64,000 bases of DNA, from assembly GCA_964496475.1 (NCBI GenBank), contig CAZBZS010000008.1:1-64000 (forward strand), read 5' to 3'. Each line of letters starts with the position of its first letter. Position 1 is the first letter of the stretch. The DNA is from JASLPR01 sp964496475. GTDB lineage: Bacteria > Chloroflexota > UBA11872 > VXNJ01. Shown here one piece after another: positions 54,025 through 62,904 of this stretch. A program made the position numbers and the translations under genes. The notes beneath the pieces were generated by a model that saw nothing but the letters and a program-made list of their open reading frames with translations, had not been told where the DNA came from and made no database searches.

Positions 54025-54249
54025 ATGGGAGTCCGGGAGCGGGGCGCGGGGGAGCCGAAGGATATTGAGCCGGAGGCTTCGGAGCTGAAGCTGACGCAGT
54101 TGGAAGGTCTGGAGATCGAGCTCGCCACGCTTTTCGAGTATGAGGCCGACGGGCGGCTGGCATCGGCCGATCGCCACGGCAATTCGGCACCCGAGTTCAT
54201 GATCGCCTGGACGGCGGTGCGGATACGGTCCGATCTGTCCCCAACCTGA
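54025..54249 (+). pseudogene. Truncated fragment resembling the N-terminus of a Chloroflexota GNAT-type protein
   Basis: 74 codons starting at ATG 54025 (GTG 54019 also in frame), 22 bp after the DedA-like gene. The translation, ELKLTQLEGLEIELATLFEY then ADGRLASADRHGNSAPEFMI and AWTAVRIRSDL, resembles the pre-domain found before an acetyltransferase in several Chloroflexota proteins ('LFxxDxxGRL...APRFxLGRT...WRFRxDL'). It stops after SPT, where the match breaks off. The stop is at the point where the convergent trpB2 also breaks off. I recognise this pattern from memory and could not check it. Confidence 0.45.
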
Positions 54250-55495
54250 CGGCTCAACCCGAAGAGGATCACAGTCTCCTCACCGGTTTCCTTGGCCCGG
54301 AGCGCCTCGTCGATGGCCCCTTTCACGTCGTGCGCTGATTCCGGCGCCGGGATGATCACCTCGGCCCCGGCAACGGTGATGGCCGCTTCAAAGACCGGAT
54401 TCTGCGGGTAGGCCACGGCCTCGATCAGGCCTTTGTGGTGCCGCAGGCAAAGTAGCGGGGCGTCGCCGTGGTAGCAGAGGCCACCGGCGTGGATGCTCGG
54501 CGGTACGAATGTGTGCCCCAGCGTGTGCATCTTCACAAGCGGGGCCATGCCCGCCGTGTCACCAAAATCGTAGGCGTACTGCCCTTTTGTCAGGGTCGGA
54601 CACGCCGTCGGCTCGATCGCCATGGCGCGAAGGTCTGGCCGGTCGCCGCCCAGCTCGTCGGCCATGAACGGGAAGGTCAGCCCGGCCATGTTGCTGCCGC
54701 CGCCGACGCAGCCGATCACCACGTCGAGATACTCGCCGGCCATTTCCATCTGCTTTTTTGATTCCAGTCCAACGATGGTCTGGTGCATCAGGACGTGATT
54801 CAGCACACTTCCCAGCGAGTAGCGGGTGTCGTCGTGGGTGGCTGCGTCTTCCACCGCTTCGCTGATGGCCATCCCCAGACTTCCGGGCGAGTCGGGATCC
54901 TTCTCCAGGATGCCACGCCCGGCGTTGGTCTTGTCGCTTGGGCTGGCCGTCACCTCCGCGCCGAAGGTTTCCATGAACGCGCTCTGGTAGGGCTTCTGGT
55001 CGTAGCTGATCTCGGCCATGTACACCGAGCATTCCAGGTCAAAGAACTTGCAGGCCATCGCCAGTGCGCTACCCCACTGGCCGGCGCCGTTCACAGAGGC
55101 CAGGCGCTTCACGCCCTCGGTCTTGTTGTAGTACGCCTGCGCTATGACCGTGTTCGATTTGGGGCTCCCGGCCGGGCTAACGCCTTCGTACTTGTAGTAG
55201 ATGTGCGCTGGTGTGCCCAGCGCCTTTTCCAGCCGATGCGCGTGCTGGAGCGGCGACGGGCGCCAGAGTCGATAGATGTCCAAGATTTCCTTGGGAATGT
55301 CGATCCAGTGCTCTTGGCTGACTTCCTGCAAGATGAGTCCGATCGGGAAGAGCGGAGCTAGGTCGTCGAGGCCGATGGGCTGGTAGGTACCCGTGTGCAG
55401 CGGCGGTGGCAGCGGGCTGGGCAGATCGGCCGCGATGTTTTACCACCGGATCGGAATCTCGTTTTCGGCGAGCAGGAATTTCGTGGTGGCCGCCT
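54250..55495 (-). pseudogene. trpB2: TrpB2-type tryptophan synthase beta chain, disrupted
   Basis: An intact TrpB2 would condense indole with serine via PLP. Most of the enzyme is here: WRPSPLQHAHRLEKALGTPA, VSPAGSPKSNTVIAQAYYNK (Lys of the PLP region), GAGQWGSALAMACKFF, CVGGGSNMAGLTFPFM and YHGDAPLLCLRHHKGLIE. There are three faults: no start codon precedes TKFLLAENEIPIRW; a TAA (55440-55442) replaces the Tyr of the conserved RWYNI; and the C-terminus breaks off after ETVILFGLS where NLSGHGHFD-type sequence should follow. Reading continues past 54250 only into the antisense of the GNAT-like fragment. It cannot encode a normal enzyme unless these are assembly errors. Confidence 0.88.
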
Positions 55496-55618
55496 GTTTA
55501 CCCCCTGGACGGTTAGACGGCTATCCGTCACTTGCGCGAAGCGGGATTGTATACGGGGCGCCGATCGGTTGAAGCCGGCTGGCTCCCCCGGATCGTGCCT
55601 CAGAAGTCGACCGGACGG

Positions 55619-56689
55619 CTACAGCATCGGCAGAGGCTCTACGTGCTCCTCGTTCTTCACGCTGATGGCGGCCGCGAGCTTGCCCGCGATCTCCGTGTAG
55701 GCGGCCGTCAGCGGATTGGAAGGATCGGCCGCGACCGGCCGGCCGCTGTCACCCCCAACGCGGATACTCTGGTCGAGCGGAATTTCACCCAGGAAATCGA
55801 TTCCGAGGCTGTCCGCCGCATCGTGAGCGCCGCCGTGCCCAAATATCTCGATGCGTTCGTCGGTGGACGGATTCAAGAAATAGGACATGTTCTCGACGAG
55901 GCCCAGGACTGGAACGTCCAGGCGCTCCCACATGGAGATGCTCCGGCGGACATCCTGCAGGGCCACCGCCTGGGGAGTGGAGACGATCAGCGCGCCGGCC
56001 ACGGGCACGAGCTGCGCCAGCGAAAGGGAGGCGTCGCCGGTACCGGGCGGCATGTCGATGATGAGGTAATCGAGCTCGCCCCAGTCCACATCGTTTAATA
56101 ACTGCTTCAAAGCGCCGCCAATCATTGGCCCGCGCCAGATTACGGGCGCGCCCTCCTCGAGCATGAATCCCAGCGACATGACCTTTAGACCGTAGGCTTC
56201 GATCGGGGCTATCTTGCCGCCCTTGGTTGACGGATTGCCTTCGGCGCCCAGCATGATCGGAATATTGGGGCCATACACGTCGGCATCGAGGATGCCCACG
56301 CTCGCGCTCTGGGACGAAAGCGCGACAGCCATATTCACCGCCGTCGTCGTCTTCCCGACACCACCTTTACCACTGGCGACGGCCACCGCGTTTTTTATCC
56401 CGGGGATCGCTGCCAGCTCTCCATTACCACCACCCTGGCGGACTTCGGCCGTCATATTGATTTGAACCGACTCCACCCAATCCAGGTGCTCCAGCCCGGC
56501 GCGGACACGTCGGTCAATCTCGTCCTTCAGCGGGCACGCGGGTGTGGTGAGAACGACTGTGAGAGACACGTTCGCCCCATCGATCTCAATGTCACGGGCC
56601 ATATTCAGAGTGACCAGGTCCTTGTGCAGTTCCGGGTCTTCGACGGTGCGGAGGCCGGCCATGACCTGGTCTAGGCGCTGCTGGTCCAT
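55619..56689 (-). CDS. mrp: Mrp/NBP35-family iron-sulfur cluster carrier ATPase
   Basis: 356 aa. Mrp/ApbC proteins bind and transfer Fe-S clusters. An N-terminal DUF59 domain (VEDPELHKDLVTLNMARDIE, TTPACPLKDEID) is followed by a P-loop GTPase/MinD-like domain with the deviant Walker A SGKGGVGKTTTAVNMAVALS, then DADVYGPNIPIMLG and IIDMPPGTGDASLSLAQLVP. I do not see the CxxC pair found in many bridging Mrp proteins. I start at ATG 56689 (MDQQRLDQVMAGLRTVED); the upstream in-frame extension is not protein-like. It is divergent from nuoB. Confidence 0.94.
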   Translation of the reverse strand: MDQQRLDQVMAGLRTVEDPELHKDLVTLNMARDIEIDGANVSLTVVLTTPACPLKDEIDRRVRAGLEHLDWVESVQINMTAEVRQGGGNGELAAIPGIKNAVAVASGKGGVGKTTTAVNMAVALSSQSASVGILDADVYGPNIPIMLGAEGNPSTKGGKIAPIEAYGLKVMSLGFMLEEGAPVIWRGPMIGGALKQLLNDVDWGELDYLIIDMPPGTGDASLSLAQLVPVAGALIVSTPQAVALQDVRRSISMWERLDVPVLGLVENMSYFLNPSTDERIEIFGHGGAHDAADSLGIDFLGEIPLDQSIRVGGDSGRPVAADPSNPLTAAYTEIAGKLAAAISVKNEEHVEPLPML

Positions 56690-56915
56690 TGTGTGACTCC
56701 GTTGCTGGGTTGGATTTGCGTCGAGCCGGCTTGTCCGGGTGACCTGAGCTGGCGTTGGCGCCGGGGGAAGGTGGAGGCCGGCCCGGCGAATAGATGAATT
56801 CTCTGAGGCAAGTCTATTGAATCCGGTTCGCCTGCGGCCAGCGCTGTTGGTAGGCTTGGCCCAACGATTTGAACGCACGTCCCGCAAGTCGGGGCCTACA
56901 GGGAGTGAACAGCTG

Positions 56916-57551
56916 GTGACCGAGATGCCACCCGAGGCGGAATACAAGCGTCCGCCGCTGGTCGAATTGGGGGAGAAGAACGGCGCGGTCGGAATCCTTA
57001 CCACGACCCTTGATAAGTTGATGACCTGGGGGGCCACGAACTCCATCTGGCCGATGACATTTGGATTGGCATGCTGCGCGATCGAATACATGTCGTCCTG
57101 GGGGCCGGTGTACGACCTGGACCGTTTCGGAGTGATTCTGCGGGCGTCTCCTCGACAATCGGACGTAATGGTCGTTGCCGGAACCGTCACGAACAAGATG
57201 GCCCCGGTTGTGCGGCGGCTTTACGACCAGATGCCCGATCCCAAATACGTGATCGCGATGGGGATTTGCACGATCGCCGGCGGCCCATTTCGCAGCTACG
57301 GGACATTGCAGGGGGTCGATCGGATCGTGCCGGTGGACGTGCACATCCCGGGATGCCCGCCGCGACCGGAGGCTTTTATTGAAGGTATCCGCCTTCTCCA
57401 ACGCAAGATGACAAAGGAAGGGATTCTTCATTGGCAGCCCCGACCGATGCCGCCGCTGCCCAGCGGGATTGGACATTCGCTGAAAGCGCCCGAACCAGGC
57501 GAGAGAGTCTCACGGGTGCCGCCGGGGATGTTGCCGCCGCACGTGAAATAG
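56916..57551 (+). CDS. nuoB: NADH-quinone oxidoreductase subunit B (solitary)
   Basis: NuoB carries the N2 4Fe-4S cluster that passes electrons to quinone in complex I. The Cys ligands are in FGLACCAIEYM, GICTIAGGPF and PGCPPRPEAFIEG. At about 211 aa it has a C-terminal extension (PSGIGHSLKAPEPGERVSRV). The GTG at 56916 with GGGAG about 12 nt upstream is used; an ATG three codons later also works. No other nuo gene is in the window; the gene is divergent from mrp and followed by the DHH fragment. The other subunits must be elsewhere if this is a functional complex I. Confidence 0.9.
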   Translation: MTEMPPEAEYKRPPLVELGEKNGAVGILTTTLDKLMTWGATNSIWPMTFGLACCAIEYMSSWGPVYDLDRFGVILRASPRQSDVMVVAGTVTNKMAPVVRRLYDQMPDPKYVIAMGICTIAGGPFRSYGTLQGVDRIVPVDVHIPGCPPRPEAFIEGIRLLQRKMTKEGILHWQPRPMPPLPSGIGHSLKAPEPGERVSRVPPGMLPPHVK

Positions 57552-57724
57552 TTGCCTCCGGCAGTTCCTCCTGATTCCCCGATCGCGTGCCCTCAGTCAG
57601 CTTCCATCCGGTGGGCCTGTGAAAGTGCCGGAGGCACCACCTCTATACTTGGCGGTGCCCGGTCGTCCCGGCCGGGGCGTGCTAACACATTTCTCAACAA
57701 GAATCAGGGGTGGGAGACATAGCA

Positions 57725-58033
57725 ATGCGAGTAATTACCCGCGGTGATCTGGACGGGCTTGCTAGCACGGTATTCCTCAGCGTCATGAACGGCGTCACCG
57801 ATCTCAGGTTTGCGCACCCTCGGGACGTGCAGGAGAGCGAGGTCGAGGTGACCGCTGATGACATCGTTGTAAATCTGCCTTACGTCGCGGGTTGCGGTAT
57901 GTGGTTCGATCACCACAGCTCCGAGGCCGACCGGGTGGATGTCCGGGGCGAATTCGAAGGTAAGTACTGCGTGGCGTCGTCTGCCGCGCCGAAGCTCCAG
58001 GAGATCATCGCGCAGCTGAAGGAAGCGGGATAG
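57725..58033 (+). CDS. Short DHH-phosphoesterase-like protein (truncated?)
   Basis: 102 aa. The N-terminus reads MRVITRGDLDGLASTVFLSV (the DxDG-type metal motif of DHH proteins), then LRFAHPRDVQESEVEV, NLPYVAGCGMWFDHHSSEAD with the DHH motif. Full-length relatives are about 300 aa and continue with the DHHA1 domain; here the frame closes after KLQEIIAQLKEAG. It could be a truncated, still-expressed N-domain or a relic. The ATG at 57725 has a GGGTGGGAGA ribosome-binding site. A phosphotriesterase-like gene starts 27 bp later. Confidence 0.65.
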   Translation: MRVITRGDLDGLASTVFLSVMNGVTDLRFAHPRDVQESEVEVTADDIVVNLPYVAGCGMWFDHHSSEADRVDVRGEFEGKYCVASSAAPKLQEIIAQLKEAG

Positions 58034-58060
58034 GGAGCCGGCTACCCTGAGCCGCGCGTC

Positions 58061-58981
58061 TTGAGCATTCGCACCACCGCCGGCGATATCGAGCCTCCGG
58101 CGACCGGCTACGTGCTGCCGCACGAACACGTCCACACCGACCTGATATCGATACGCGACGGTGGAGGGCGTCAGGCGACGGTGGCCGAAATCGAGGAGGC
58201 GACGGTCCCGAAACTGGAACGGGCAGCCGCCGCTGGGGTCCGCCTCCTCGTGGAATGCACCCCGCCCTATGTGGGCTATCACCCGGAGGCGGTGCATGCG
58301 GCGACCTCGACCGCCGGGCTGGCCCTGGTCGTCGCCACCGGGCTCTACAAGGACGACTGGCAGCCGGACTGGGCCCACCGGGCCAAGCAGGCGGAGCTGG
58401 CCGATTGGATGGAGGCCGCCCTCACCGAGGGTTGGGCCGGGGGCTGGAAAGCGGGCTTCATCAAGCTGGCGGTCACCGACACGGGCATCACGCTGCAGGA
58501 GCGCAAGGTGCTGCGCGCCGCTATCGTCGCCTCCGAGCGGACCGGTGCGCCGATCGCCGTCCATTGCCCGGTTGGGGCCAATGCGCTGGTGTACTTGGAC
58601 GAGCTGGAGGAGGCAGGGATGGCCCCGGGCCGGTTCCTGCAGGTCCACGCCCACGCGGAGGACGATTTTGACCTCCACCTTGAAGTCCTGCGGCGGGGTG
58701 GCTGGATCGAGTACGACCTGATCGGGAGCAAGCGCTTCACCGACGATTTCTTCGTGAAACTGGTGCGGCGGGTGCTGGACGCCGGCTTCGGCGACCGGCT
58801 GCTGCTCTCACAGGACGTGTGTGGTTATATGGTAGACCGGGAACCCCACACCGACCGCCGTGAGTACGCCTACCTGTTCACCGACTTCGTGCGGCGGCTG
58901 GCGGTGGCTGGGTGTGGGGCGGCCGATCGCGACCGCCTGTTGCGCGAGAATCCGGGACACTTTTTCTCGCTGCGGAACTAG
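58061..58981 (+). CDS. Phosphotriesterase-family amidohydrolase
   Basis: 306 aa TIM-barrel metal hydrolase. Metal motifs: TGYVLPHEHVHTDL (HxH), FIKLAVTDTG (Lys, the carboxylated bridging residue), IAVHCPVGA and QVHAHAEDDFD (His ligands) and LLLSQDVCGY (Asp). Relatives act as lactonases, phosphotriesterases or resemble PHP-type enzymes; the substrate is unknown. The TTG start at 58061 follows the DHH fragment by 27 bp. It is convergent with cimA. Confidence 0.85.
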   Translation: MSIRTTAGDIEPPATGYVLPHEHVHTDLISIRDGGGRQATVAEIEEATVPKLERAAAAGVRLLVECTPPYVGYHPEAVHAATSTAGLALVVATGLYKDDWQPDWAHRAKQAELADWMEAALTEGWAGGWKAGFIKLAVTDTGITLQERKVLRAAIVASERTGAPIAVHCPVGANALVYLDELEEAGMAPGRFLQVHAHAEDDFDLHLEVLRRGGWIEYDLIGSKRFTDDFFVKLVRRVLDAGFGDRLLLSQDVCGYMVDREPHTDRREYAYLFTDFVRRLAVAGCGAADRDRLLRENPGHFFSLRN

Positions 58982-59023
58982 CGCCTAGGCGGGTGGCGCC
59001 ATCGCCCTGGATCCGCCCGGCGC

Positions 59024-60598
59024 TCAGTCGTGGTCGCCGATCCCGTTGGGCGGCAACAGGCTGAACTCGTAGGCGTCGGCCAGAGCGATCCAGGAGGCCT
59101 CGACCACGTTCGTCGAGCTGCCCACAGTGCTCCATTCGCGCTCGCTGTCAGACGACACGATGAGCACCCGGATGCCGGCTTCGGTTCCGGCCTCACTGTC
59201 GAGAATGCGCACCTTGTAGTCGATCAAGCGCACGGCGTCGACGGTGGGGAACGACGGCCGCAGCGCCTTGCGGAAGGCCTGGTCGAGCGCGCTCACCGGT
59301 CCGTTGCCCTCTCCCGCGGTGTGGATGATCTCGTCGCCGATGCGGATCTTGACCATCGCCTCCGACAGCGCTGATTGACCGCCGCGGGTTTCAGCGAACG
59401 CCATGAACTCCACCAGCTCGAAGGGGGCCACATAGTCCTCTTCCTTGCGGCGCAGGATCAGCTCGAACGACGCCTCTGCGCCTTCGAACTGGAAGCCTTC
59501 GGCTTCCAGAAGCTTCAGGGTGAAAGCGGTGGCGGCGGCGCCCTCCCGGGTCTGCGCGATGCCCAGCTGGGCCGCGCGAACGGCCACGCTTGCGGTGCCG
59601 GCGAGCTCCGAAACCAGAATGCGCTGCCGGTTGCCCACGGTGGCCGGGTCTACGTGCTGGTAGGCCTGGTCGTATTTGGCCATGGCGCTGGCGTGATAGC
59701 CGGCCTTGTGGGCGAACGCGCTATGGCCCACGTAGGCCGTCTGAGTCCGCGGCGACAGATTGGAGACCTCGTAGACGAAGTGCGACAACTCGGTCAGGTG
59801 TGCCAGTTGCTCGTCGGACACGCACTCGTAGCCCAGCTTGAGTTGCAGGTTCGGTACGACCGTGCAGAGGTTGGCGTTGCCGCAGCGTTCGCCCAGTCCG
59901 TTGATCGTGCCGTGGACTTGAGTGGCCCCGGCCGCGACCCCGGCCAGGGTGCCGGCCGCAGCCAGGTCGGCGTCGTCGTGCGTGTGGATGCCCACGGCGC
60001 AGCTCGTTCGCTTCACCACCTCGGCGGTGATGTCGTGCAGCTCATCCACCAGCGAGCCACCATTTGTGTCGCAGAGGGCGATCCAGTCCGCTCCGGCCTT
60101 TTCCGCGGCGTCGACGCAGGCCAGGGTGAACTCGCAGTTCGCCTTGAAGCCGTCGAAGAAATGCTCGGCGTCCACGATCACCTCGACGCCCTGCGATTTC
60201 AGGTAGGCGACCGTGTCCCCAATCATCGCCAGCCCCTCGTCCAGATCGGTTTCGAGGATGCGCGTGACCTGAAACTCGGAGAATTTGGCCACGATCGCCA
60301 TCGCCGGCGCCCCCGTGGCCACCAACGCCTGGATGCCGGCGTCGTCCTCGCAGCGCACGTTCTTATAGCGAGTGGCGCCGAAGGCGGTAATACGGGCGTG
60401 TTCCCAGGTCATGGCCCCGGCCTGGCGGAAAAACTCCTGGTCCTTCGGGCTGGCCCCGGCGAAGCCGCCCTCGATGTAGTCGATGCCGAAGTCGTCAAGG
60501 CGGCGGGCGATCTTCAGCTTGTCGGAGGCGGAGAAGGACACGCCTTCGCCCTGAGCGCCATCGCGCAGGGTGGTGTCAAGAAGAAATACTTTGCTCAT
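59024..60598 (-). CDS. cimA: (R)-citramalate synthase
   Basis: This enzyme condenses pyruvate and acetyl-CoA to (R)-citramalate, the first step of threonine-independent isoleucine synthesis. The 524-aa protein has the HMGL-type barrel: FLLDTTLRDGAQGEGVSFSA, ADWIALCDTNGGSLVDELHD, AVGIHTHDDADLAAAGTLAG and GTINGLGERCGNANLCTV (metal His pair and active site). The C-terminal LeuA-type dimerisation domain follows. Length and the long N-terminal barrel distinguish it from plain 2-isopropylmalate synthase. It ends the leu operon, 72 bp after leuB. Confidence 0.93.
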   Translation of the reverse strand: MSKVFLLDTTLRDGAQGEGVSFSASDKLKIARRLDDFGIDYIEGGFAGASPKDQEFFRQAGAMTWEHARITAFGATRYKNVRCEDDAGIQALVATGAPAMAIVAKFSEFQVTRILETDLDEGLAMIGDTVAYLKSQGVEVIVDAEHFFDGFKANCEFTLACVDAAEKAGADWIALCDTNGGSLVDELHDITAEVVKRTSCAVGIHTHDDADLAAAGTLAGVAAGATQVHGTINGLGERCGNANLCTVVPNLQLKLGYECVSDEQLAHLTELSHFVYEVSNLSPRTQTAYVGHSAFAHKAGYHASAMAKYDQAYQHVDPATVGNRQRILVSELAGTASVAVRAAQLGIAQTREGAAATAFTLKLLEAEGFQFEGAEASFELILRRKEEDYVAPFELVEFMAFAETRGGQSALSEAMVKIRIGDEIIHTAGEGNGPVSALDQAFRKALRPSFPTVDAVRLIDYKVRILDSEAGTEAGIRVLIVSSDSEREWSTVGSSTNVVEASWIALADAYEFSLLPPNGIGDHD

Positions 60599-60669
60599 TT
60601 GGGGGCTGACTTTCTGGAGGATGGGATTACGTTCGCGGGATCGGCCCCGGTCCGCTCGCGCGGGAAGGG

Positions 60670-61749
60670 CTAGTGGGAGGTGATCTCCGCAATAATCGCG
60701 TCGCCCATGTCAGCCGTGCCGACACTGGGCAACTCATCCTCCTGGATGTCCGGAGTGCGTACTCCACGGGCCAGGACGGCGTCGACAGCGGCCTCGACGG
60801 TCCGGGCTTCTTCTTCGAGTTCAAACGAATACCGCAACATCATGGTGGCGCTGAGGATCGTGGCGATCGGATTGGCGATGTCGCGGCCGGCGATGTCGGG
60901 GGCGGCCCCGTGAATCGGTTCGTAGAGACCGGCCGAGCCTTCGCCCAGGCTGGCCGAAGGTAATACGCCCAGCGAAGCGGCCAGTACCGCCATCTCATCG
61001 CTGATTATGTCTCCGAACAGGTTGCCGGTGACGACCACGTCAAAATCCCGGGGTGTTAGCACGAGCCTCGTAGCGAAAGCATCGACAAGTATGCTCTCGA
61101 ACTTGATATCCGGGAACCCCCCGGCCACGTCTTCGGCGACGTCGCGCCATAGGGCCGAGCTCTCCAGGACGTTGGCCTTGTCCACCGACGTCACTCGCAT
61201 ATGGCGGCCGGCCGCGAGCTCGAAGGCGCGGATCACGACCCGCCTGACTTCCGGCTCCGAGTACACCATCGTGTCCCGGGCGGCCGCGTGGCCGTCGATT
61301 TCGTAGGGACCGCGCGGCTCGCCGAAATAAATGCCGCCGGTGAGCTCCCGCAGCACCAGCATGTCCACCCCGCGCAGGACTTCCGGCTTCACCGGCGAGG
61401 CGTCGATGAGGTGTTCGATGACTTTCATCGGGCGCAGGTTGGCCCAGAGCCCGAGTTCCTGCCGCAGCGTCAGCACCGCGCGCTCCGGGTGGCGACCCTT
61501 GACCGGCTCGCCGCCGGCGATTCCGCAGGCGCCCAGCAAGATGGCGTCGGCGGTGCGGGCGCTATCGATGGCTTCATCGGTTATTTCAATACCGTACTTC
61601 TCCACGGCGCCGGCGCCGATGAGGGCGTGCTCGGCGGTGAATTCGTGGCCGAAGCGCTCGCCAACCGCCTCCAGGACGCGGCGGCCCTGGGTCACGCTCT
61701 CCGGCCCGATGCCGTCGCCGGGGGTGTAGAGGACGTGAAACTCAGCCAC
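60670..61749 (-). CDS. leuB: 3-isopropylmalate dehydrogenase
   Basis: 359 aa. LeuB oxidises and decarboxylates 3-isopropylmalate to 2-oxoisocaproate with NAD+ in leucine synthesis. Features: VLYTPGDGIGPESVTQGRRV, LLGACGIAGGEPVKGRHPER, LRELTGGIYFGEPRG (substrate-specificity region with the ELTGGIYFG signature), VDAFATRLVLTPRDFDVVVT and NLFGDIISDEMAVLAASLGV. The GTG start gives (M)AEFHVLYTPGDG. It follows its paralogue (61773-62813) with a 23-bp gap. Confidence 0.95.
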   Translation of the reverse strand: MAEFHVLYTPGDGIGPESVTQGRRVLEAVGERFGHEFTAEHALIGAGAVEKYGIEITDEAIDSARTADAILLGACGIAGGEPVKGRHPERAVLTLRQELGLWANLRPMKVIEHLIDASPVKPEVLRGVDMLVLRELTGGIYFGEPRGPYEIDGHAAARDTMVYSEPEVRRVVIRAFELAAGRHMRVTSVDKANVLESSALWRDVAEDVAGGFPDIKFESILVDAFATRLVLTPRDFDVVVTGNLFGDIISDEMAVLAASLGVLPSASLGEGSAGLYEPIHGAAPDIAGRDIANPIATILSATMMLRYSFELEEEARTVEAAVDAVLARGVRTPDIQEDELPSVGTADMGDAIIAEITSH

Positions 61750-61772
61750 GATCGGCCCCCTTGGGGGTCTCC

Positions 61773-62813
61773 TCAGACCAGGCCGGCGACAAAGTCTCCG
61801 ACTTCCGTGGTCGACATACCCATCCGGCCGGCGCTCATCGATTTGATCCGGCCGCTCTCTAGGGCCTTGATGACCGCACTTTCGACCCGCTCGGCGGCGT
61901 CCGTCTCGTCCAGATGGGCCAGCAGCATCTGCACGGCGTTGATGGCCGCCAGTGGGTTGATGACATTCTGCCCCGTGTACTTAGGCGCCGAGCCGCCGAT
62001 GGGCTCGAACATGGAGACACCCTCCGGGTTTATGTTCCCGCCGGCGGCTATACCCATGCCGCCCTGGATCATCGCCCCCAGGTCGGTGATGATGTCGCCA
62101 AACAGGTTGTCGGTGACCAGCACGTCGAACCATTCCGGGTTTTTGACGAACCACATGCAGGCGGCGTCGACGTGCATGTATTCGCGCTTGATGTCCGGGT
62201 ACTCCTCGCCGATCTCGTTGAAGGCCCGCCACCAGGTGGCCCCGGCGAATGTCAGGACGTTGGTCTTGAACACCAGGTGCAGCAGCTTCTCGCGGTCGCG
62301 CTCGCGGGTCAGCTCGAAGGCGTAGCGGACTGCCCGGGCCGCGCCGAAGTAGGTCGTCTGGTTGACCTGGGTCGAGACCTCCTGCGGGGTGCCCTCGTAG
62401 AGTATGCCCCCCATGCCCGCGTACATGCCCTCGGTGTTTTCGCGGACGACGACGAAATCTATGTCCTCGGGGACCTTGTCGCGCAGCGGAGTCTCGACGT
62501 TGGGGTAGAGCTTCACCGGCCGCAGGTTGATGTACTGGTCCAGCCGGAAGCGGGCGTGCAGCAGGATGCCCTTCTCCAAAATCCCGGGGGCCACGTCGGG
62601 ATGACCGATAGCGCCGAGCAAAATGGAGTCGAACTCGCGCAGTTCGTCCACTGCGCCGTCGGGCAGGGTCTCGCCGGTTTTGAGGTAATGCTCGCCGCCC
62701 CAGCCAAACTCGGTGGTCTGGTAGGGGACGCCCGTGGCGTCCAGCACCTTCAAGGCCTCGACGATTACCTGGGGCCCGGTGCCGTCACCCGGGATTACAG
62801 CGATGTTGTACAT
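61773..62813 (-). CDS. Second isopropylmalate dehydrogenase-like enzyme
   Basis: 346 aa, a decarboxylating beta-hydroxyacid dehydrogenase of the IMDH/ICDH superfamily. MYNIAVIPGDGTGPQVIVEA, LLGAIGHPDVAPGILEKGIL, VVVRENTEGMYAGMGGILYE (RENTEG pattern as in tartrate or isopropylmalate dehydrogenase-like and ICDH-like relatives) and DNLFGDIITDLGAMIQGGMG are present. It differs from the adjacent LeuB in the substrate loop. Candidate substrate: 3-methylmalate (the citramalate pathway step) rather than 3-isopropylmalate; this is inference from being in the same operon as cimA. Confidence 0.88.
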   Translation of the reverse strand: MYNIAVIPGDGTGPQVIVEALKVLDATGVPYQTTEFGWGGEHYLKTGETLPDGAVDELREFDSILLGAIGHPDVAPGILEKGILLHARFRLDQYINLRPVKLYPNVETPLRDKVPEDIDFVVVRENTEGMYAGMGGILYEGTPQEVSTQVNQTTYFGAARAVRYAFELTRERDREKLLHLVFKTNVLTFAGATWWRAFNEIGEEYPDIKREYMHVDAACMWFVKNPEWFDVLVTDNLFGDIITDLGAMIQGGMGIAAGGNINPEGVSMFEPIGGSAPKYTGQNVINPLAAINAVQMLLAHLDETDAAERVESAVIKALESGRIKSMSAGRMGMSTTEVGDFVAGLV

Positions 62814-62904
62814 GGAGAGGTGCTCCTGAGCGAGCGGCTAGTGTAACTATGAACGACGCGGTGAACGCCAGCGCGTCCCGCCGCGGCGAGCCAGAAGCGA
62901 CAGT

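Noticed and set aside
59375..60673. 432-codon plus-strand frame
   Set aside because: It is antisense to cimA, which has complete catalytic motifs.
61201..62325. 374-codon plus-strand frame across two dehydrogenases
   Set aside because: Antisense to leuB and its paralogue; no domain pattern and no ribosome-binding site.
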